Made by a program: the position numbers and the translations under genes. Shown here piece after piece: positions 1 through 15,100 of a stretch of 64,000 nucleotides of DNA. Each line of letters opens with the position of its first letter. Positions within the stretch are counted from its first letter, which is position 1. The notes under the pieces were generated by a model, which saw nothing but the letters and a program-made list of their open reading frames with translations, made no database searches and was not told the DNA's origin. Source of the stretch: SIAQ01 sp964484265 (lineage in GTDB: Bacteria > Planctomycetota > Planctomycetia > Gemmatales > Gemmataceae); assembly GCA_964484265.1 (NCBI GenBank), contig CAZAFH010000005.1, positions 62,001-126,000 of the forward strand, read 5' to 3'.

Positions 1-3000
1 GATCGCCATCGCCTTCCAAAATGCTCTGGGTGGTACAGCGTTACCGCTTGTCGGATTGTCGTTCCCGACGGCACTGACAGGAACGAGTCCAACACTAACA
101 GCGACGACGACAATTGCAGGCATCGCGGCGCCGGTCACGGCCCTGGGGACCGGCACGTTGACGTTGACTGCTGGCGTACTGCAGGCCAGCAATCAATTCA
201 ACCTTCCCAACACGGTGTCCATCGGCGCCGGCCCGCTTGTGTTGACGGGCGCAGGTGCGACGCCAAATGCCATATCGTTGAATGGGACAGTATCTCTGAG
301 TGCGAACACGAACCTCGGTGTCAACACGCTCGTGACGGTAAATACCAACCTGACCGGTGCATTCTCCGTGTCGTTGCCGAGCACGCCGCTGGTGGCCGCG
401 AACACGTCCGGCGGCGCTACTACCTTTACCGGTGCTGGCGGCACTCTGGTGCTAACGTCGAACGCTAACAGCTACTCGGGCGGTACGAACATCAGCGCTG
501 GCACACTCGTGCTGGCCGGCAACGGGCAGCTGACCGGTGCCGGGACGATTACGATCAACAATGGCGGCGCAATCACGCTCGACAATACGAGCACCAATAA
601 CACGGCACGCATTCTCGGAACGCAGGTCGTGACGTTGAACGGCGGAGCGTTCAACTTCCTGGGTAACGCCTCGGCTGTATCAACGCAGACGTTCACCACG
701 GCACTGACGCTGAGCAGCGGCGCTTCGACGATCAGTTCCCTGGCGGGCGCTGCAACGCAGGCCTTGACATTCGGCAGCCTGGTGCGAACGGCGAATACAA
801 ATCCGGGCACGGTGAACTTCGCCGGCGTTGTTGCCGATGTCGGCGCTGCAAACAATAGGGTCATCTTCACTACGCAGCCCACGCTCACTGGCACGGCAGG
901 TAACCAAATCCTGCCCTTCGCGATGGTGACCGGGCCTGGCGGCGTGGATTTTGCCACCCAGACGGCGGCGGCGACCACCATCAGCCGATTCGCCACGTAC
1001 AACACCAACGTCAATATTAATAGCGCTACGGCGGGATCGGTCTACAAACTCACGTCGTCGACGACGACATCCGCAATCACTGCAGCGACGGCTTTATCAC
1101 TCAACGGTATTCTGATTACTGGAAACGGACTGTCGCTGGGCGGCGGCGCGGGGGCCACGCTTTCGCTCACCGGCGGAGCTTTGCTGGTTGCAGGCGGCGC
1201 CAACACGATCAGCGTGCCGACGCTTACGTTCGGTACGGAAGGCATCGTGCAGACCGATTCGGCTGCCAAGGCCACCGTCAATAGCGTAGTCACTGGCAGC
1301 GCCGGCCTGACGCTTGGTGGGGCGGGAAGCCTGACGCTCAACGGCACGAACAACGTCACGAACACCAACGCCGCTCAGACGATCACATTTGGCGCTGGCC
1401 TGACTGGCGGCACCTTCACGCTTACTTTCAATGGTCAAACCACTGGCAACATTTCGTGGAGCGCAACCAATGCGACGTTGCAAGCCAATATGCAGGCGGC
1501 GCTCAACGCACTGACGACGGTCGGCGCGGGCAACTTTGTTGTCGCCGTCGGCACGGCCGTGGCGGGCATCGGCACGTTCATCATCACGTTCCAAGGCGCG
1601 CTGGGCGGAGCCAACATTCCGACCATGACCTTCAGCGCGGCAAACCTGATCGGCGGCACGATTTCCTCGCTAACGACCACTACTACAGGCCTCAACACGA
1701 CCAACCTGAATGGCGGAACCGTGAAACTGGGTTCGGCGAGCGCCTTACCCGCGGGCGGTCTGCAGTGGTTCGGCGGCACTTTGCAGGCGAGCGCGACGTT
1801 CTCTGCCAACAGCACGCTTAGCCTGGCCAACGCGATAACGTTCAACAACAGCAACGCGAACATTGTTGGCGCAAGCCCGATCGCGTTTAACGGATTGGTG
1901 ACGCTCAGCGGTACAAACAACCTGATCACCGTCGCCAGCGGCAGCATGGCCACCATGTCGAATCAGGTGTCGGGTTCGGGCAATCTCACCAAGCAGGGCG
2001 CCGGCACATTGGCGCTGAGCAACGCGATTGGAATCGCCAGCAGCTTCTCGGGTCAGACAACGATCATCGGCGGCATCCTCAACGCGCAACTCGCGCAGAA
2101 TACCTTGAACACGGCCACGCCGCTGGGCTCGACATCAAACGTCCTCGTCGCAAGTGGGGCCACGCTGCAACTTCAGAATGCCGCGCCGAATTTGCTCCTG
2201 ACCGTCAATCGGCCGCTCTTCTTGAATGGCTCGGGTGTTGGCGGCAACGGCGCCCTCGAGAACGTATTCGGCCTGGCGTCGTGGACGGGAGCGATTTCTC
2301 TATCAACCTCCGCTAACATCGGTGTGGACGGCGGCGTTTTGAACCAAGTTACCGGCGTTGTTAGCGGTGCGGGTGACCTGACCAAAGTCGGCGCCGGTAC
2401 GCTTACCATTGCCGGCGCCAACACCTACACCGGGCAGACAAATATCAACAACGGTGTTGTGCAAATACTCACGAGCAGTAATGCCCTCGGATCAACGGTT
2501 GGCGGCACCGTGGTTAATAGCGGCGCGACTCTCCAGGCGACCTCCGCCACCACGTTTAACGCCGAGTTGTTGACTCTTTTCGGCACGGGCTACCCCGGCG
2601 CGAATCTCGCTGGTGCATTTGTTAATACTGCTGCCGTCACTTGGCAGGGCAACCTCAATGTGAACGCTGGCGCCACCATCGGCGGCAGTGCCGTACTCAC
2701 GCTAAATGGCATCGTCGCTGGCACGGCCGATCTGGTGAAAGTTGGCGCAAGCTCGCTCATCCTGTTGTCCGGCAATACCTATTCCGGAAACACTGTTGTT
2801 CACGGCGGCTCAGTGATTCTCCAGGCCGCGGGTACGGCACTCAATACGAGCGGCTTCATCGTCAATCCTGGCGCGACTTTAACGCTCGACAACAATAGCA
2901 ACGGAAATACGACGTCGATAAACCTCGCAAATCGCATTGGCGATACAGCGGGCCTGACGCTCAACGCAGGAACGCTGAATTTCATCGCCAACCCGGGCAT

Positions 3001-6000
3001 TGGCGTTGCTCCGTTGGCGATCAGCGAGAAGATCGGCACGCTTATCCTTGGTGCAGGAAGTTCGACAGTTCAGTCCGGTTATGCGTCGGCCCCAGCTTTC
3101 GGAACTACTTCCGTTCTGACGGCGACGAGCCTGGTTCGCAACACCGGTGCTACGGTCAATTTCCAGTACAACTCTGGCGGCGGCGCGAACTCGGTTTTGG
3201 GCAGCAGTTTCAATCGCATCGCTTTCTCCGTAGCTCCTACCACGACCGGGAACGGCGGCGGTATTCTGCCTTACGCTCTGGTCACGAATGGTTTGGCGAC
3301 CGGTGCCGATTTCGCCACCTTTGATTCGACCAACAATACCCTTGCTCCGTTCACTAACTATGTGACAACGCTGGCTGCCGCAGGCGCTGGCGACACCGTC
3401 AAGCTGGCTGCCTCCGAAGCGCTGAGCGGGGACAAGACAATCAACGCTCTGATCCTGGTCGGCGGGACGGTAGGCGAATCGAATAACACGCTCACGCTGG
3501 CTAGCGGCGGCCTCGCCGCCTCGAACGCCAATGCAAGTGCCACGAGCACGCTAATCGGCGGCACACTGGCGTTCGGCACGAGGGAAGGCATCATCAATTC
3601 GGTGAACACAGGCAGTACGCTGCAGAACGTTACCACGTTTGTCGTCAATAGCCTTATCACCGGAACCGGTGGATTGACGGTCGGCGGGACCACGCTTGGC
3701 ACGGTCGGCAGCACGGCAAACGCCATCATCACGCTGCCCAACGCCAATGCCTCGATCTCCGGTCCCGAAACGTTTGGCGGCGGCACCCTCAATCTTGGTA
3801 GCGGTTCCGCGTTTGGCACGGGCACTCTGACCCTGATCAACGGCACGTTGCAAGGTCAGGTCGCTGTCACGCTAACCAATGCCGTGACGCTCAACAACAG
3901 TTCCGTCACACTCGGCGGCACACAGAATCTTGCCTTCAGCGGCCCAATCACGTTGAGCAACGCCAACACCGGCGCGGGAACATTCACGAATACGTTGAAT
4001 GTAACCAATACCGCATTGACGACTTTCGCTGGCAACATTGGCGGCTCAGGTTCCTTGCTCCTGGCAGGCGCCGGGACAATCGTCATCACGGGGAACAACA
4101 ATTACACCGGTTCGACCTATCTGACGGGCGCCGCGAATACGGTGGTTGTCGGAAGCAATACGGCCTTCGGTACGACAGGCACGCTCACGTTGACTGGCGG
4201 TACACTGCTGTCGGACGCGTCGGCAGGCCGTACGCTTGCGAATCCGATCGTGGTAAACGGCAGCGCGACGTTTGCCGCCACCAACGTTGGAACGACAAAT
4301 GGGTTTACGTTTACAGGAAACGTAATCTTGGCCGTCTCCAGCGTACTTGCGGTAAACAACGCGACCACTTTCTCGGGCAACATGAGCGGCGCGGGGGCGT
4401 TGCAGGTTATCGGCTCGGGCAATCTGATATTGTCAGGAAGCAACAGCCACTTTGGCGGCACCATCCTCGATGGATTTGCCACGACTGCGGGTGGATTGCT
4501 TGAGCAATGGTATAACCAGACGGCCGCGACCGTGCTGACCAATCAAATCAATTTCTTCTCGACGCCGGTGTTCTCGCGTATTATCGGATCGATCAACTAT
4601 CCGGCAGTCGGCAATATTCCCGCCCCGGCGACGCAGACCAACGTTGCCGCTCAGTGGAGTGGATTCCTCAACATCGTCAATGGCGGAACCTATACTTTTA
4701 CCCTCAATAGCGACGACCAAACCCAGGTGATCATCGATGGGAACGTGGTTTTGACCGCAGGCGTTGTTACTGGGGCGACGGGCACGGCAGTACTGGCTCC
4801 AGGATTGCACACCTTCCGCGAACTCTTCGCCCAAGGCGGCGGCGGCGCGGTGGACGTGCTGAACTATACCGGCATAGACACGAATAATGTCTCCACTCTC
4901 ATTCCAGCGGCATCCGCCGCAACGAACTACTCAGGATTCGTTACTGGCACAAATACGACCGCTGCTAACCTCACCGCATCGCCGACGGCCTCCAATGCCA
5001 CGACGACGGGTGTAGGAATCTTGACCGTAAATAGTGGCAGTGCCCTTGGAAATGGACCGTTGACATTGAACACGGGTGTACTACAGGCTAGCAATAGTAG
5101 CGGTATTACCATCAACAATACGGTCTACCTCGCCGGCGGCGGTGCACCTGTCACGCTTGCGGGAAATGACATCACATTTACTGCTCCGTTGCCGCTGACT
5201 ACGAATGCGAATCTTTCAGTCAACAACACGACCACGTTCAACAGCGATATTAGCGGAGCGTTTGGTCTCACGCTCACAAACTCGCCCGTCGTGACCGGTG
5301 TGGGTTCGCTCGGAACGCTCGTCGGAAGCGGCACGCTGGTGCTGAACGCCCCGACGTCGTTCACCGGTTCGGCCACTATCAATGCAGGAACGCTCCAGCT
5401 AAGCGGAAATGGCTCGCTCTCGCAGGTGGCTGCGACGAACACCGTGCAAACGGTCATCCTGGGCGGCCTGGGCCTCGGCGGGACCTTCACGCTTTCATTC
5501 AACGGGCAGACGACGACGCCGCTGGCCTTCAATGCTAGCGCTTCGACCGTGCAAGGCGCGCTCAACGCGCTCTCATCCATCGGCGGCGTAGGCGGTTCGG
5601 TAGTCGTGACCGCGCTTCCGGCATACTCCACCGGATACCTGGTCGCCTTCCAAGGAACGCTCGCCGGTGTAAACCAGCCGCTCATGATCGCTGACGGAAC
5701 GGCATTAACCGCGACCACCAATTCGCAGAGCATCTCGGTGCGAACGACAACCATCGGCGCTTCGGCGATTACTGTAAATCCCGGTGGAACGTTCCTTCTG
5801 GATAATAGCGGAACGTACAATTCCAACCGAGTCAATGACTCGGCCTCGGTCGCACTCAACGGCGGCGCTTTCACCTTCCTTGGAAGCGGTACCACGGCCT
5901 CGACCGAGACACTCGGGGCGCTCTTTTTGACCGGCGGCAACTCAGCGCTCAACGTCGCCAACGCCGGTGGACAGACGTCGGCCCTGACCTTTGCAAGCTT

Positions 6001-9000
6001 GACGCGCAACGGTAATGCAACCGTCAATTTCAGCAACATCATCGTGACGTCTGCGGGTACGACTACCGGCGCCGTTGTTGGCAATGCCAGCAATAAGGTC
6101 GTCTTCACCTCGGCTCCCACGCTTTCGGCTGGCACTAATATCCTTCCGTACGCACTTGTTACTGGAAGCAATTTCGCTACCTACAGTGGTGGAACCGTTG
6201 TCGCCAATGCTACATTCGCTTCCACACTGGTAGGCGCGAACGCGACGACCAACGTCATCCTGACGGATGCGACCAGCGTTCCGCAGGGGGCAGTGACATC
6301 CGTCGGCTCGCTGGTCCTATTGGGCAACACCACGCTCACGCTGGGCGCAACGCCGCTCACGATTGGCAGCGGTGGAATTTTGCTTGGCAACAACGCGACT
6401 GGCACGAATACTGCGCCGTCGATCACCGGAGGGACGCTCGCCTTTGCCGCGAATGAAGCCATCATCCAGACCGGCGCTGCGACGACGAATGCCACGTTGA
6501 ATAGCAATTTGACTGGTACAAAGGGTCTTACCCTCGGCGGTGTCGGCACGGTGACTCTCAACGGGGTCAACGCCATCGCTGGTACGAACGCTATTCAGAC
6601 CATCACCGTAACCAACGGCGCGTCAATCGCCGCGGGGACCTTCACTCTATCGTTGAATGGACAGGTCACAGCACCGATCACCGCTACGGGTGTCACCGCT
6701 GCGGCCATCCAGACCGCACTTGGCAATCTGGCGAATGTCGGCGCGAACAATGTCGTGGTCACCGGAACGACAACCACGGGGCCGTTCACGATCACGTTCA
6801 CCAATGCGCTGGCCGGTACTGCCCTGCCGACGCTGGTAGTCGCGTTCCCCGTAGCTCTAACGGCAGGAACGGACATAGTCGCCACCACGACAACCTCTGG
6901 CGTCTTTGCGACAAATATGAACAGCGGCACGGTCGTTGTCGGCAATCCGACGACGCTCAGCCCTGGTGGTTTGCAATGGACGAGCGGTACACTAAAGGCC
7001 AATGCTGCGATTACGCTCTCCAATAGTATCACACTTAACAACAGTAACATTTCAGTCGGCGGCAGTAGCGCCATCGTGTTGACTGGTCCGATATATCTTT
7101 CCGGCGTCAACAACACGTTGAGCGTAACCAACTCCGCTGCAACGATGATAACCGGCAATGTCGGCGACGGAAGCAACCCCGCGCTCGGCTTGACAAAAAC
7201 AGGCGCCGGCACGCTGACTCTTCTCGGCGCGAATACCTATAGCGCCACCACTAACATCCTCGGCGGAATTGTCAATATCCAGAATGCCGGCGGTCTGGGC
7301 AACAATCCGACTAGCCTGTCACTGCCCGGCCAGGGCACGATCGTTGGATCCGGCGCGACGCTTCAGTTGCAAGGCGGTATCACTGTCGTCGAGCCGATCG
7401 TCCTGTTTGGCGGATCGTTGCAGAGCGTGACGGGAACCAACGTCGTCAGCGGTACGATCACGTTGTGCGCATCTTCGTTCGTGGCCGTGGACGTGGGCCA
7501 ATTGACATTGAGCGGTGTGATCGCAGGCAATGCCGACCTGACCAAGACAGGCGGTGGTACGCTGACGGTATCGGGCAACAATATCTACACTGGTCAAACC
7601 AGTATCAATGACGGCATTCTGCAGATCACCAGCGCGACCGCGCTAGGCGCCTCGGCTGGCGCGACGGTCGTCGCCAACGGAGCGACACTACAACTGAGCG
7701 GAGCGATAAGCGTCGTCGGAGGATCTTTGACGCTGAACGGAGACGGATACGGGCTAACCAACTCAACCTTGCTCATGGGCACAGGCGCGCTGAACGTACA
7801 AACCTCGGCAGCGACCTGGGGCGGCAACATCATTCTCGCTACCGCTAGTACGATCACAACGAACGGCCAGAACCTGACCGTTACCGGCGCTCTCAGCGGC
7901 GCCGGCGCTCTCACCAAAGCAGGGAGTTCTACACTGTTCCTGCAAGCGAACAACAATGGGTTTACGGGAAACACCAACGTCACCGTCGGCACATTGACGC
8001 TCAACACAAGCGGAAACCTGGTTTCTTCCGCGGTGACCGTAAACGTCAATGCCACGCTGACTCTCGACAACGCCGCCGCCTCCACGCGGTATGGCCGAAT
8101 CAGCGAAACCCTGCCGTTGACGCTCAATGGCGGGTCGTTTAACTTCCTGGGAACCAATACAGCGGGCGGGGCCTCCACCGAGACGATTGGCACGCTCATC
8201 TTGAATTCCGGCCATTCCAATATTCAGTCCACGAGCGGCACGGGCGTTGGCGCGATGGCGATTCTCACGATCGCAAGTCTTTCGAGACAGCCTGGCGCCA
8301 CGGTCAACTTCCAATCCGGCGGCACGGTGGGAGTAAATGCTCCGCTCGGTTCGTCATTGAACCAGATTCGATTTGCCTCCGCGCCGGCACTTACGCTTGG
8401 CATATTGCCGTGGGGGCTGGTGCAGACCGTAGGCGTCGGTCCGCAAGATTTTGCCACGTATGATGCGACTGTTGGCATTACGCCGTTCGCCAATTACAAG
8501 ACATCGCTTGCTGCCGCCGGCCCGACCGACATCGTGCGTCTTTCGGCTTCCGAAACGCTGACAGGCAATCGAACGGTTGGTGCGATTCTTTCGTTCAATA
8601 ACAATTTCACGATCACGCAAAACAACTTTACGCTGACCGTGGCTGCGGGCGCAATCGTTCAGAGCAATACCAATACGCTGACGCTCAACGGCGGCACGAT
8701 CGACTTTGGCACGTCGGAGGGCCTGCTGATGGTCGGCCCCGGCGGAGTCGGAACGGCGATTGCCGTCAACAGCACCATCATCGGCAGCGGCGGCATGACG
8801 ATCTCCAATTCCGGAAATTTCAGCCCTGGCATTTCGGTCAACGCCGCCAATAGCTACACGGGCACGACCACGATTAACAATGGCACTGCTGCCATCAATC
8901 AGGGTTTCGTCACGATGGGCAACGCCAACGCGTTTGCCAATACGGCCATCGTTATGACGGGCGGCACGCTCGGAGCCAATTTCGGCACAGCCAACCTGGC

Positions 9001-12000
9001 CGCGATCAGTAACCCGATCACTTTTAACAACAGCGTCGTCACGTTTGGCACGGGTGCTCGTCAGACCTTCACGGGCAACATTACGCTTGTCGGCAACAAT
9101 CATTTCTCGGGCGTCATCAATACGACCTTCTTCGTCGGGCCGATCGGCGGTACAGGATCGCTCTCGATCAACGCAAACGCAGCCGCGATAATGATACAGG
9201 GCAACAACACCTATAGCGGCGGGACGAGAATCAACTCCGGCGCCGCCAATGTCGCGCCGCTAGTGCTTACGAACAACAACGCGCTCGGTACCGGCACGGT
9301 CAACTGGTTGGGCGGCGCCATCCAGGCTAATCTGCCAACGCTTTCGACGCCAAGCGCCGAACCGGCAGTTGCTTCGATCACCCTTCCGAATGCGATCCGG
9401 TTCCAGAATTCATCGGCTACCGTTAGCGGTACGGCACAGATGGCGGGAGGCGGGGACATCACGTTCAGCGGCACTGTTACTGTCGGCGGCAGCAATACGC
9501 TGACTGTGAGCAATACCGGGTTCACGACTTTCAGTAACGTTCTCTCTGGCAATGGCGCCTTGACCAAGGCCGGCGCCGGCATCTTGACATTGAGCAATGC
9601 CAACACGTTCACGGGCGGCGTCAACGCGAATGCAGGCATCATCGTCGTGGGCAACAACACCGCTCTTGGAACGGGCATCGTCACCATGGCCGGCGGTGCC
9701 ATTCAGGATGACGGAAATACGGCGCGCACCATCGGCAATACCGTATTCCTCGGAGCCGGCACGAACACGATTAATGCGATCAGCCTCTCCAATGCCTTCA
9801 CGTTCAGTGGCGCGGTCCTGGGCACGGGCTCGCTTGCCAAAGGATTCGCGAGCCTGGCAATCGGTAACTTGGGAAGCGTTTCCGGTCCGGGCAACCTAAT
9901 CTTGACCAACATCGAGCTCTTCAGTGGGGCGACTACGGTAAATCAGGGCACACTGACCCTGAACGGCGCCGCCAGTGCCGTGAATTCGACCGGCTTCACC
10001 GTCAACCCAGGCGCTACGCTGGTGCTTGACAACACGGGAACGAATGTCGTCAACCGCATCGGCGACACGGCGACTCTGAGCTTGGCGGGCGGCACGTTCA
10101 GCATGCTCAGCAATGCAAATGCCGCTTCCAGCGAGATCATCGGAGCGGTGACGTTGAATACGGGAAGTTCGGTAATCAGCTCGACGGTTACGACAGGCGG
10201 TTCAGGCGCGTCAAGCACGCTCACGTTTGCCAGTCTCGCACGCAATCAGGGAGCCACGGTCAACTTTGCGGGCGTGAATACAGCCCTGTCGCTCGCCGGC
10301 ACAAATCAGATCAAGTTCGCGGCGGCGCCGACTTCGACAACCGTAACAAACGGCAACATCATTCCCTATGCCACGGCGACAAACTCCGCCGCCATTGACT
10401 TCGCCTCGGTTTCGGGCAATAACATCGTTCCATTCGCCGGTTACACGATTGCCACGATCAACGGCTCGACTTCGACAAACGATGTCGTGAAGGTAACGGC
10501 GACCGAAACACTCTCCGCCGCCAGGACGGTGGCTGCGGTATTGTTCAGTGGTAACGGTATCACCGTCAACACCACGGCTACCAATACGCTCACTCTGGGC
10601 ACGGGCGCCATCCTGACAACAGGCACGACGACCACTGGCAACACGATTACGGGAGGCACGCTAGTTCTCGGGGCCAATGAAGGCATCTTTGTCGTCAACT
10701 CAAGCGCATCCACGGCTGGCGCCGGCGGACTCAACATTGCAAACGCCATCACGGGAACTGCGGGAGTGACAATCAGCAGCCCGACTGCAAGCGGAGCGGG
10801 TACGGGATCGATCAAACTTTCCGGCGCGAACACGTACACCAACGGTGCGGCAGCGAACCAGACATTCTTGAATTCGGGCACGCTAATCCTGGGCAACCCG
10901 AGCGTCGTGGCGGCTGCTGCCATCACGAGCGGTCCGGTTGGCGCCAATGCAGCGGCCAACACGGGCGGATTGAATGTCACCGGCGGCACAATTCAGGCGA
11001 CGGCGGGTAACGGCCTGATCGCCAACAACATCTCCCTAAATACGGGAACTGGCGCCCTCACGGTGAGCGGCAGCACCAGCATCGCTTTCGGAAGCAACAC
11101 CGTGACCACCGCGCTCATCGGCGGTGTCGTCTCCGGCAGCGGCCAAATCATCGTGAATATGGCGAATGCAGCGACTTCGCTGACCTACGCCACGATCAAC
11201 GCCAACACCTACACCGGCACAACTACCGTTAACAGCGGCAACTTGGCCCTCGGCAAAAATGCAGCCGTCGCGGGCCTGGCTGGTCCAATTATCATTAACA
11301 GCGGCGCTATCGTCCAAGAAATCACAGCCAACAACCAGTTGAACGCGCAGAACGTCACGATAAATGGCGGTTGGCTGGATCTGAACGGTTTCGCCGGCAC
11401 CGTGAACTCCTTGACCATTACGAATGGCCTGGTGACGACCGGCGCAGGTACGTTGACGCTGAACGGGAACGTCACCGTGCTAGCAAGCGCGACGCCGTCC
11501 AACATTACCGGCAATCTGTCACTCCTGGCCGCCAGTGTCGGGCCCATCTTCAACATTGCCGCTGGCGGCAGCGGTTTCGACTTGAACATTTCGGCGACGA
11601 TCGGCGCTACGGCGGCGGGCATTGTCAAGATTGGCGCTGGCACGATCGTGCTGACGGGCAGCACCGCCAACACGAATACGGGCGCGACGAATGTGAACGA
11701 GGGAACGTTGCTTCTAGCACGTACTGCCAATGCGACGGCAGGCACGATTGTCATCGGCGACTTCAACGGCACCGACTCCGTTCGCACTTTGAGCAATGTG
11801 AATCAACTCAACAGTCAACCTGTGTTTGTCAACGCGGGTGCTTCCCTCGACATGACTCCGGGCAATGAAGTGCAGACTGTCAACGTGAGCACGGCCACAG
11901 CCGGAACCTATACGTTGTCGTTGACGATCGGGTCGAATACCGGCACGACGGCGGCGATACCTCTGAACGCCACTGCCGCACAGGTCCAAACCTTCATAAC

Positions 12001-12180
12001 GAATATGTTGGCTGCCGCACCTTTGAGTTTGGCCGATGCGGCAAACGATGTCGTGGTTGTCGGAGCCGCTGGGGCGAACAACACGTCCGGCAGCTACACG
12101 GTCTTTTTCCAAAACGAACTGGGCAATGTCAACGTCAACCAGCTTGCGCTCGATCCCACTGGCTTGACGCTGCCAACGTC
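1..12180 (+). repeat. Five dispersed FTLTFNGQT-type modules (~100 residues each)
   Basis: A distinct module with the pattern GGTFTLxFNGQTT, xxNATxxxVQxALNAL, xxIGxxNVVV and then FxITFxxALxGxxxPxL sits among the beta-strand repeats. Copies are at about 1375-1700, 5440-5755, 6592-6895 and, more diverged (TYTLSLTIGS...), 11872-12180. The C-terminal half of a fifth copy forms bases 1-120 of the window. Directly after the fourth complete copy lies a short HGFSVGQMVTI...YNGTYTI motif (about 12220-12400), of a kind also seen in tail-type and adhesin proteins. Confidence 0.8.
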
Positions 12181-15100
12181 CGGCCAAATCGTTGCCTCGC
12201 CGACAGGCGCTACCGAAACCGGCAATAGCGTAACAATCACGACTGCGGCGGCTCATGGATTCTCGGTCGGTCAGATGGTCACCATCGGCGGCGTCGGCGT
12301 CGCGGCTTACAACGGCACTTACACGATTACTAGCGTGACGGCGACAACATTTACCTACACGAACCCCGCCTCTGGCCTGGCGGCTTCGGGAAGTGGCAAC
12401 GTATTCCTCAATGTCACTGTCTACGACGGCACGGCAGCCCAGGTTGGGACGGTTGGTGCTTTAGAACTCCGAGGAGCCAATCTCGCTACCGGGGCGAGCA
12501 CACTGACCTTGGGCGGGGCCGTGACGGCGATGCCGTACACAACCACAGGCGCTACAATCTCAGGAAACGCCATTCTCACGGCGGCGCAGAACTTCAATGT
12601 CGTCGATGCTGCAAGTGCTGGGGGCTTGACGGTGTCGGCGTCGATTTCTGGAAATTCGGGAGCGATCACGAAGTTAGGCGCCGGCACGTTGACCCTGTCA
12701 GGATCGAACAGCTATGTCGGCGCCACGACGGTCAACCAGGGCACGCTTCTCCTCAATTCGAGTGGTCAAGCCGTCTCCGGCAGCAGCTTGGTAATCAGCG
12801 ATTTCCTCGGCGGATCGGGCAGCGCCAAGGGCGACGTGGTTCGGTTGCTTGCCAGCAATCAGATCGCGCCCAACACGGCGGTTATTGTCAATAATGCGGG
12901 CTTGCTCGATCTAAACGGATTCAGTAACACCATCGGCAGCGGCGCACTGAACGCTCTGACCATTGTCGGCGGCACGGTCACCACTGGCGCCGGTACGTTG
13001 ACGCTCGGCAGCAATGTGTCCGGTTTGCTCAACGTTGCAAACCAGACAGCAGCCATTCTTAGCGGCAAGCTTTCCCTTGGAGGCGTGACGCGCACTCTTG
13101 ACGTCCAAGCCGGCAACCTCGCCAGCGGCGCCAACGACATGATCATCAATTCCATTATCAGCGATGGTGCGGCTCCCGCTGGACTGATCAAGAACAATAC
13201 CGGTGAACTCCTGCTGAATGGCGCTGACACGTATTCTGGAACGACTACCGTCAACGCCGGTCAATTACTCATCGATGGCTCAATCAACAATTCGACCGTC
13301 ACTGTGTATGGCGGCGGAACGCTGGGCGGCATCGGTTCCACTGGTGCTCTCGCGGTAGTCGGCGGAACCGTCAATCCGGGCGATCCGGTTGCCGGAAAGG
13401 GAGTTCTGACTGTTGCGTCGGCCGACTTCAGCAACGGCGGCAACCTGACGATTCAGACCGCGAATATCACGGGGCCTGGCGTCAACTACGATCGGCTACA
13501 GGTCACAGGCAATCTCAAGCTTGACGGCACCTCCAGCCTGACGGTCGATGAAGCCGGGCTTACAGCCGCTGGCACGATTGCCGGCATCGCCACGGCAGGC
13601 AGCGTCACGGGAACCTTCTCGTCCACGACCGTTCTCAATAATGTCTACGGACTACAGCCGACGGCCACCTACACTCCTTCGGGAACGCCAACGTCCGTCA
13701 ATCTAAGCGTCACCTCCACTGCCGCAGCGACAACGCATTTCTCGATCTCCACGTCGACGGCAACGCCGACGGCGGGAACGCCGTTTACGATCATGGTGAC
13801 CGCGCTGGATCAATTCAACAACGTAACCGTGGGCTACACGGGTACTGTCACGCTCACCAGTACGGACCCGTTGGTGTCGAGCCTTGGCAGCCATCAGTTC
13901 GTGAGCAGCGATCTGGGTGTGTTTACCTTTACCGGGGCAGGTATTGTTCAGAATCGCGCTGGCACGCAGACGTTGACCGCCAGCGACGGCACGTTCAACG
14001 TCTCGAAGGATGTCTCGGTCCTGGCCGGCGCGCCGAACAGCATTGCCGTGAAATCTGGTTCGGGACAGAGCGCAACGGTCAACACGGGATACTCGAATGC
14101 ACTGATTGTCACCGTTGTTGATGCATTCAACAACCTGGTCCCGGGTGCGAGCGTCACGTTCGCGGCTCCGGCCAGCGGCGCCAGCGCAGGCTTTCCCGGC
14201 GGAGGCACAATCGTCACGGGAAGCAACGGTCAGGCCAGTGTCGCAGCGACGGCGAATACGGTCACGGGAACGTACACCGTCTCGGCGTCGGTGACTGGTG
14301 CAGGTACGCCGGCTTCGTTTACTTTGACCAACATGGCAGGGGCGGCTGCCAGCATCGTCGTCTCGTCTGGTTCGAATCAGAGTGCGACCGTCAACACGGC
14401 CTACGGCAGCCCGCTCGTGGCGACGGTCCTCGACCAGTACGGCAACGTCGTTCCGAATATCAACGTAACGTTTGCATCGCCGGCAAGCGGTCCCGGTGTC
14501 GGATTCCCCAATGGAACATCGATCACCACCGGGAGCAACGGTCAAGCCAGTTTGAACGTGATCGCCAACACGGTTTCCGGCGCATTCACGGTTACTGCCG
14601 CGGCGCCTGGCGTCGCAACGCCGGCATCGTTTAGCTTGACGAATAATGCTGGAACTGCGGCCAGCATCGTAGTCAGTTCCGGCTCGGCTCAGAGCGCGAC
14701 GGTCAACACAGCCTTCTCAAATCCCCTATTGGTGACGGTGCTGGATTCCTTCAACAACGTTGTCCCCAATGCCGGTGTCACTTTCGCGGCGCCTGGCAGC
14801 GGTGCGAGCGGAACTTTCGCCGGCGGTACAACGGTCTTCACCGGCGATAACGGACAGGCCAGTGCGCCAATTTCCGCCAATACCGTCACCGGAACCTACA
14901 CGGTCAACGCGGCTGTAAGCGGTGTCAGCACGCCGGGATCCTTCACCCTGACCAACACGGCCGGGGCACAGGCGAGCATCGTGGTTAGTACGGGGCCGGG
15001 CCAGAACGCGACAGTGAATACGGCCTACGCCAATCCTCTCGTGGCGACGGTTCTCGATGCGTTCGGCAATCCCGTGCCGGGCGTCAGCGTGACTTTCGCA

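Noticed and set aside
56..58. TTG as start of the giant protein
   Set aside because: The frame continues upstream and encodes part of a repeated module; there is no ribosome site.
5125..6171. Long - strand frame of 348 codons inside the giant gene
   Set aside because: It is antisense to clear repeat domains; its openness comes from the Thr/Ala/Gly codon bias of the sense strand.
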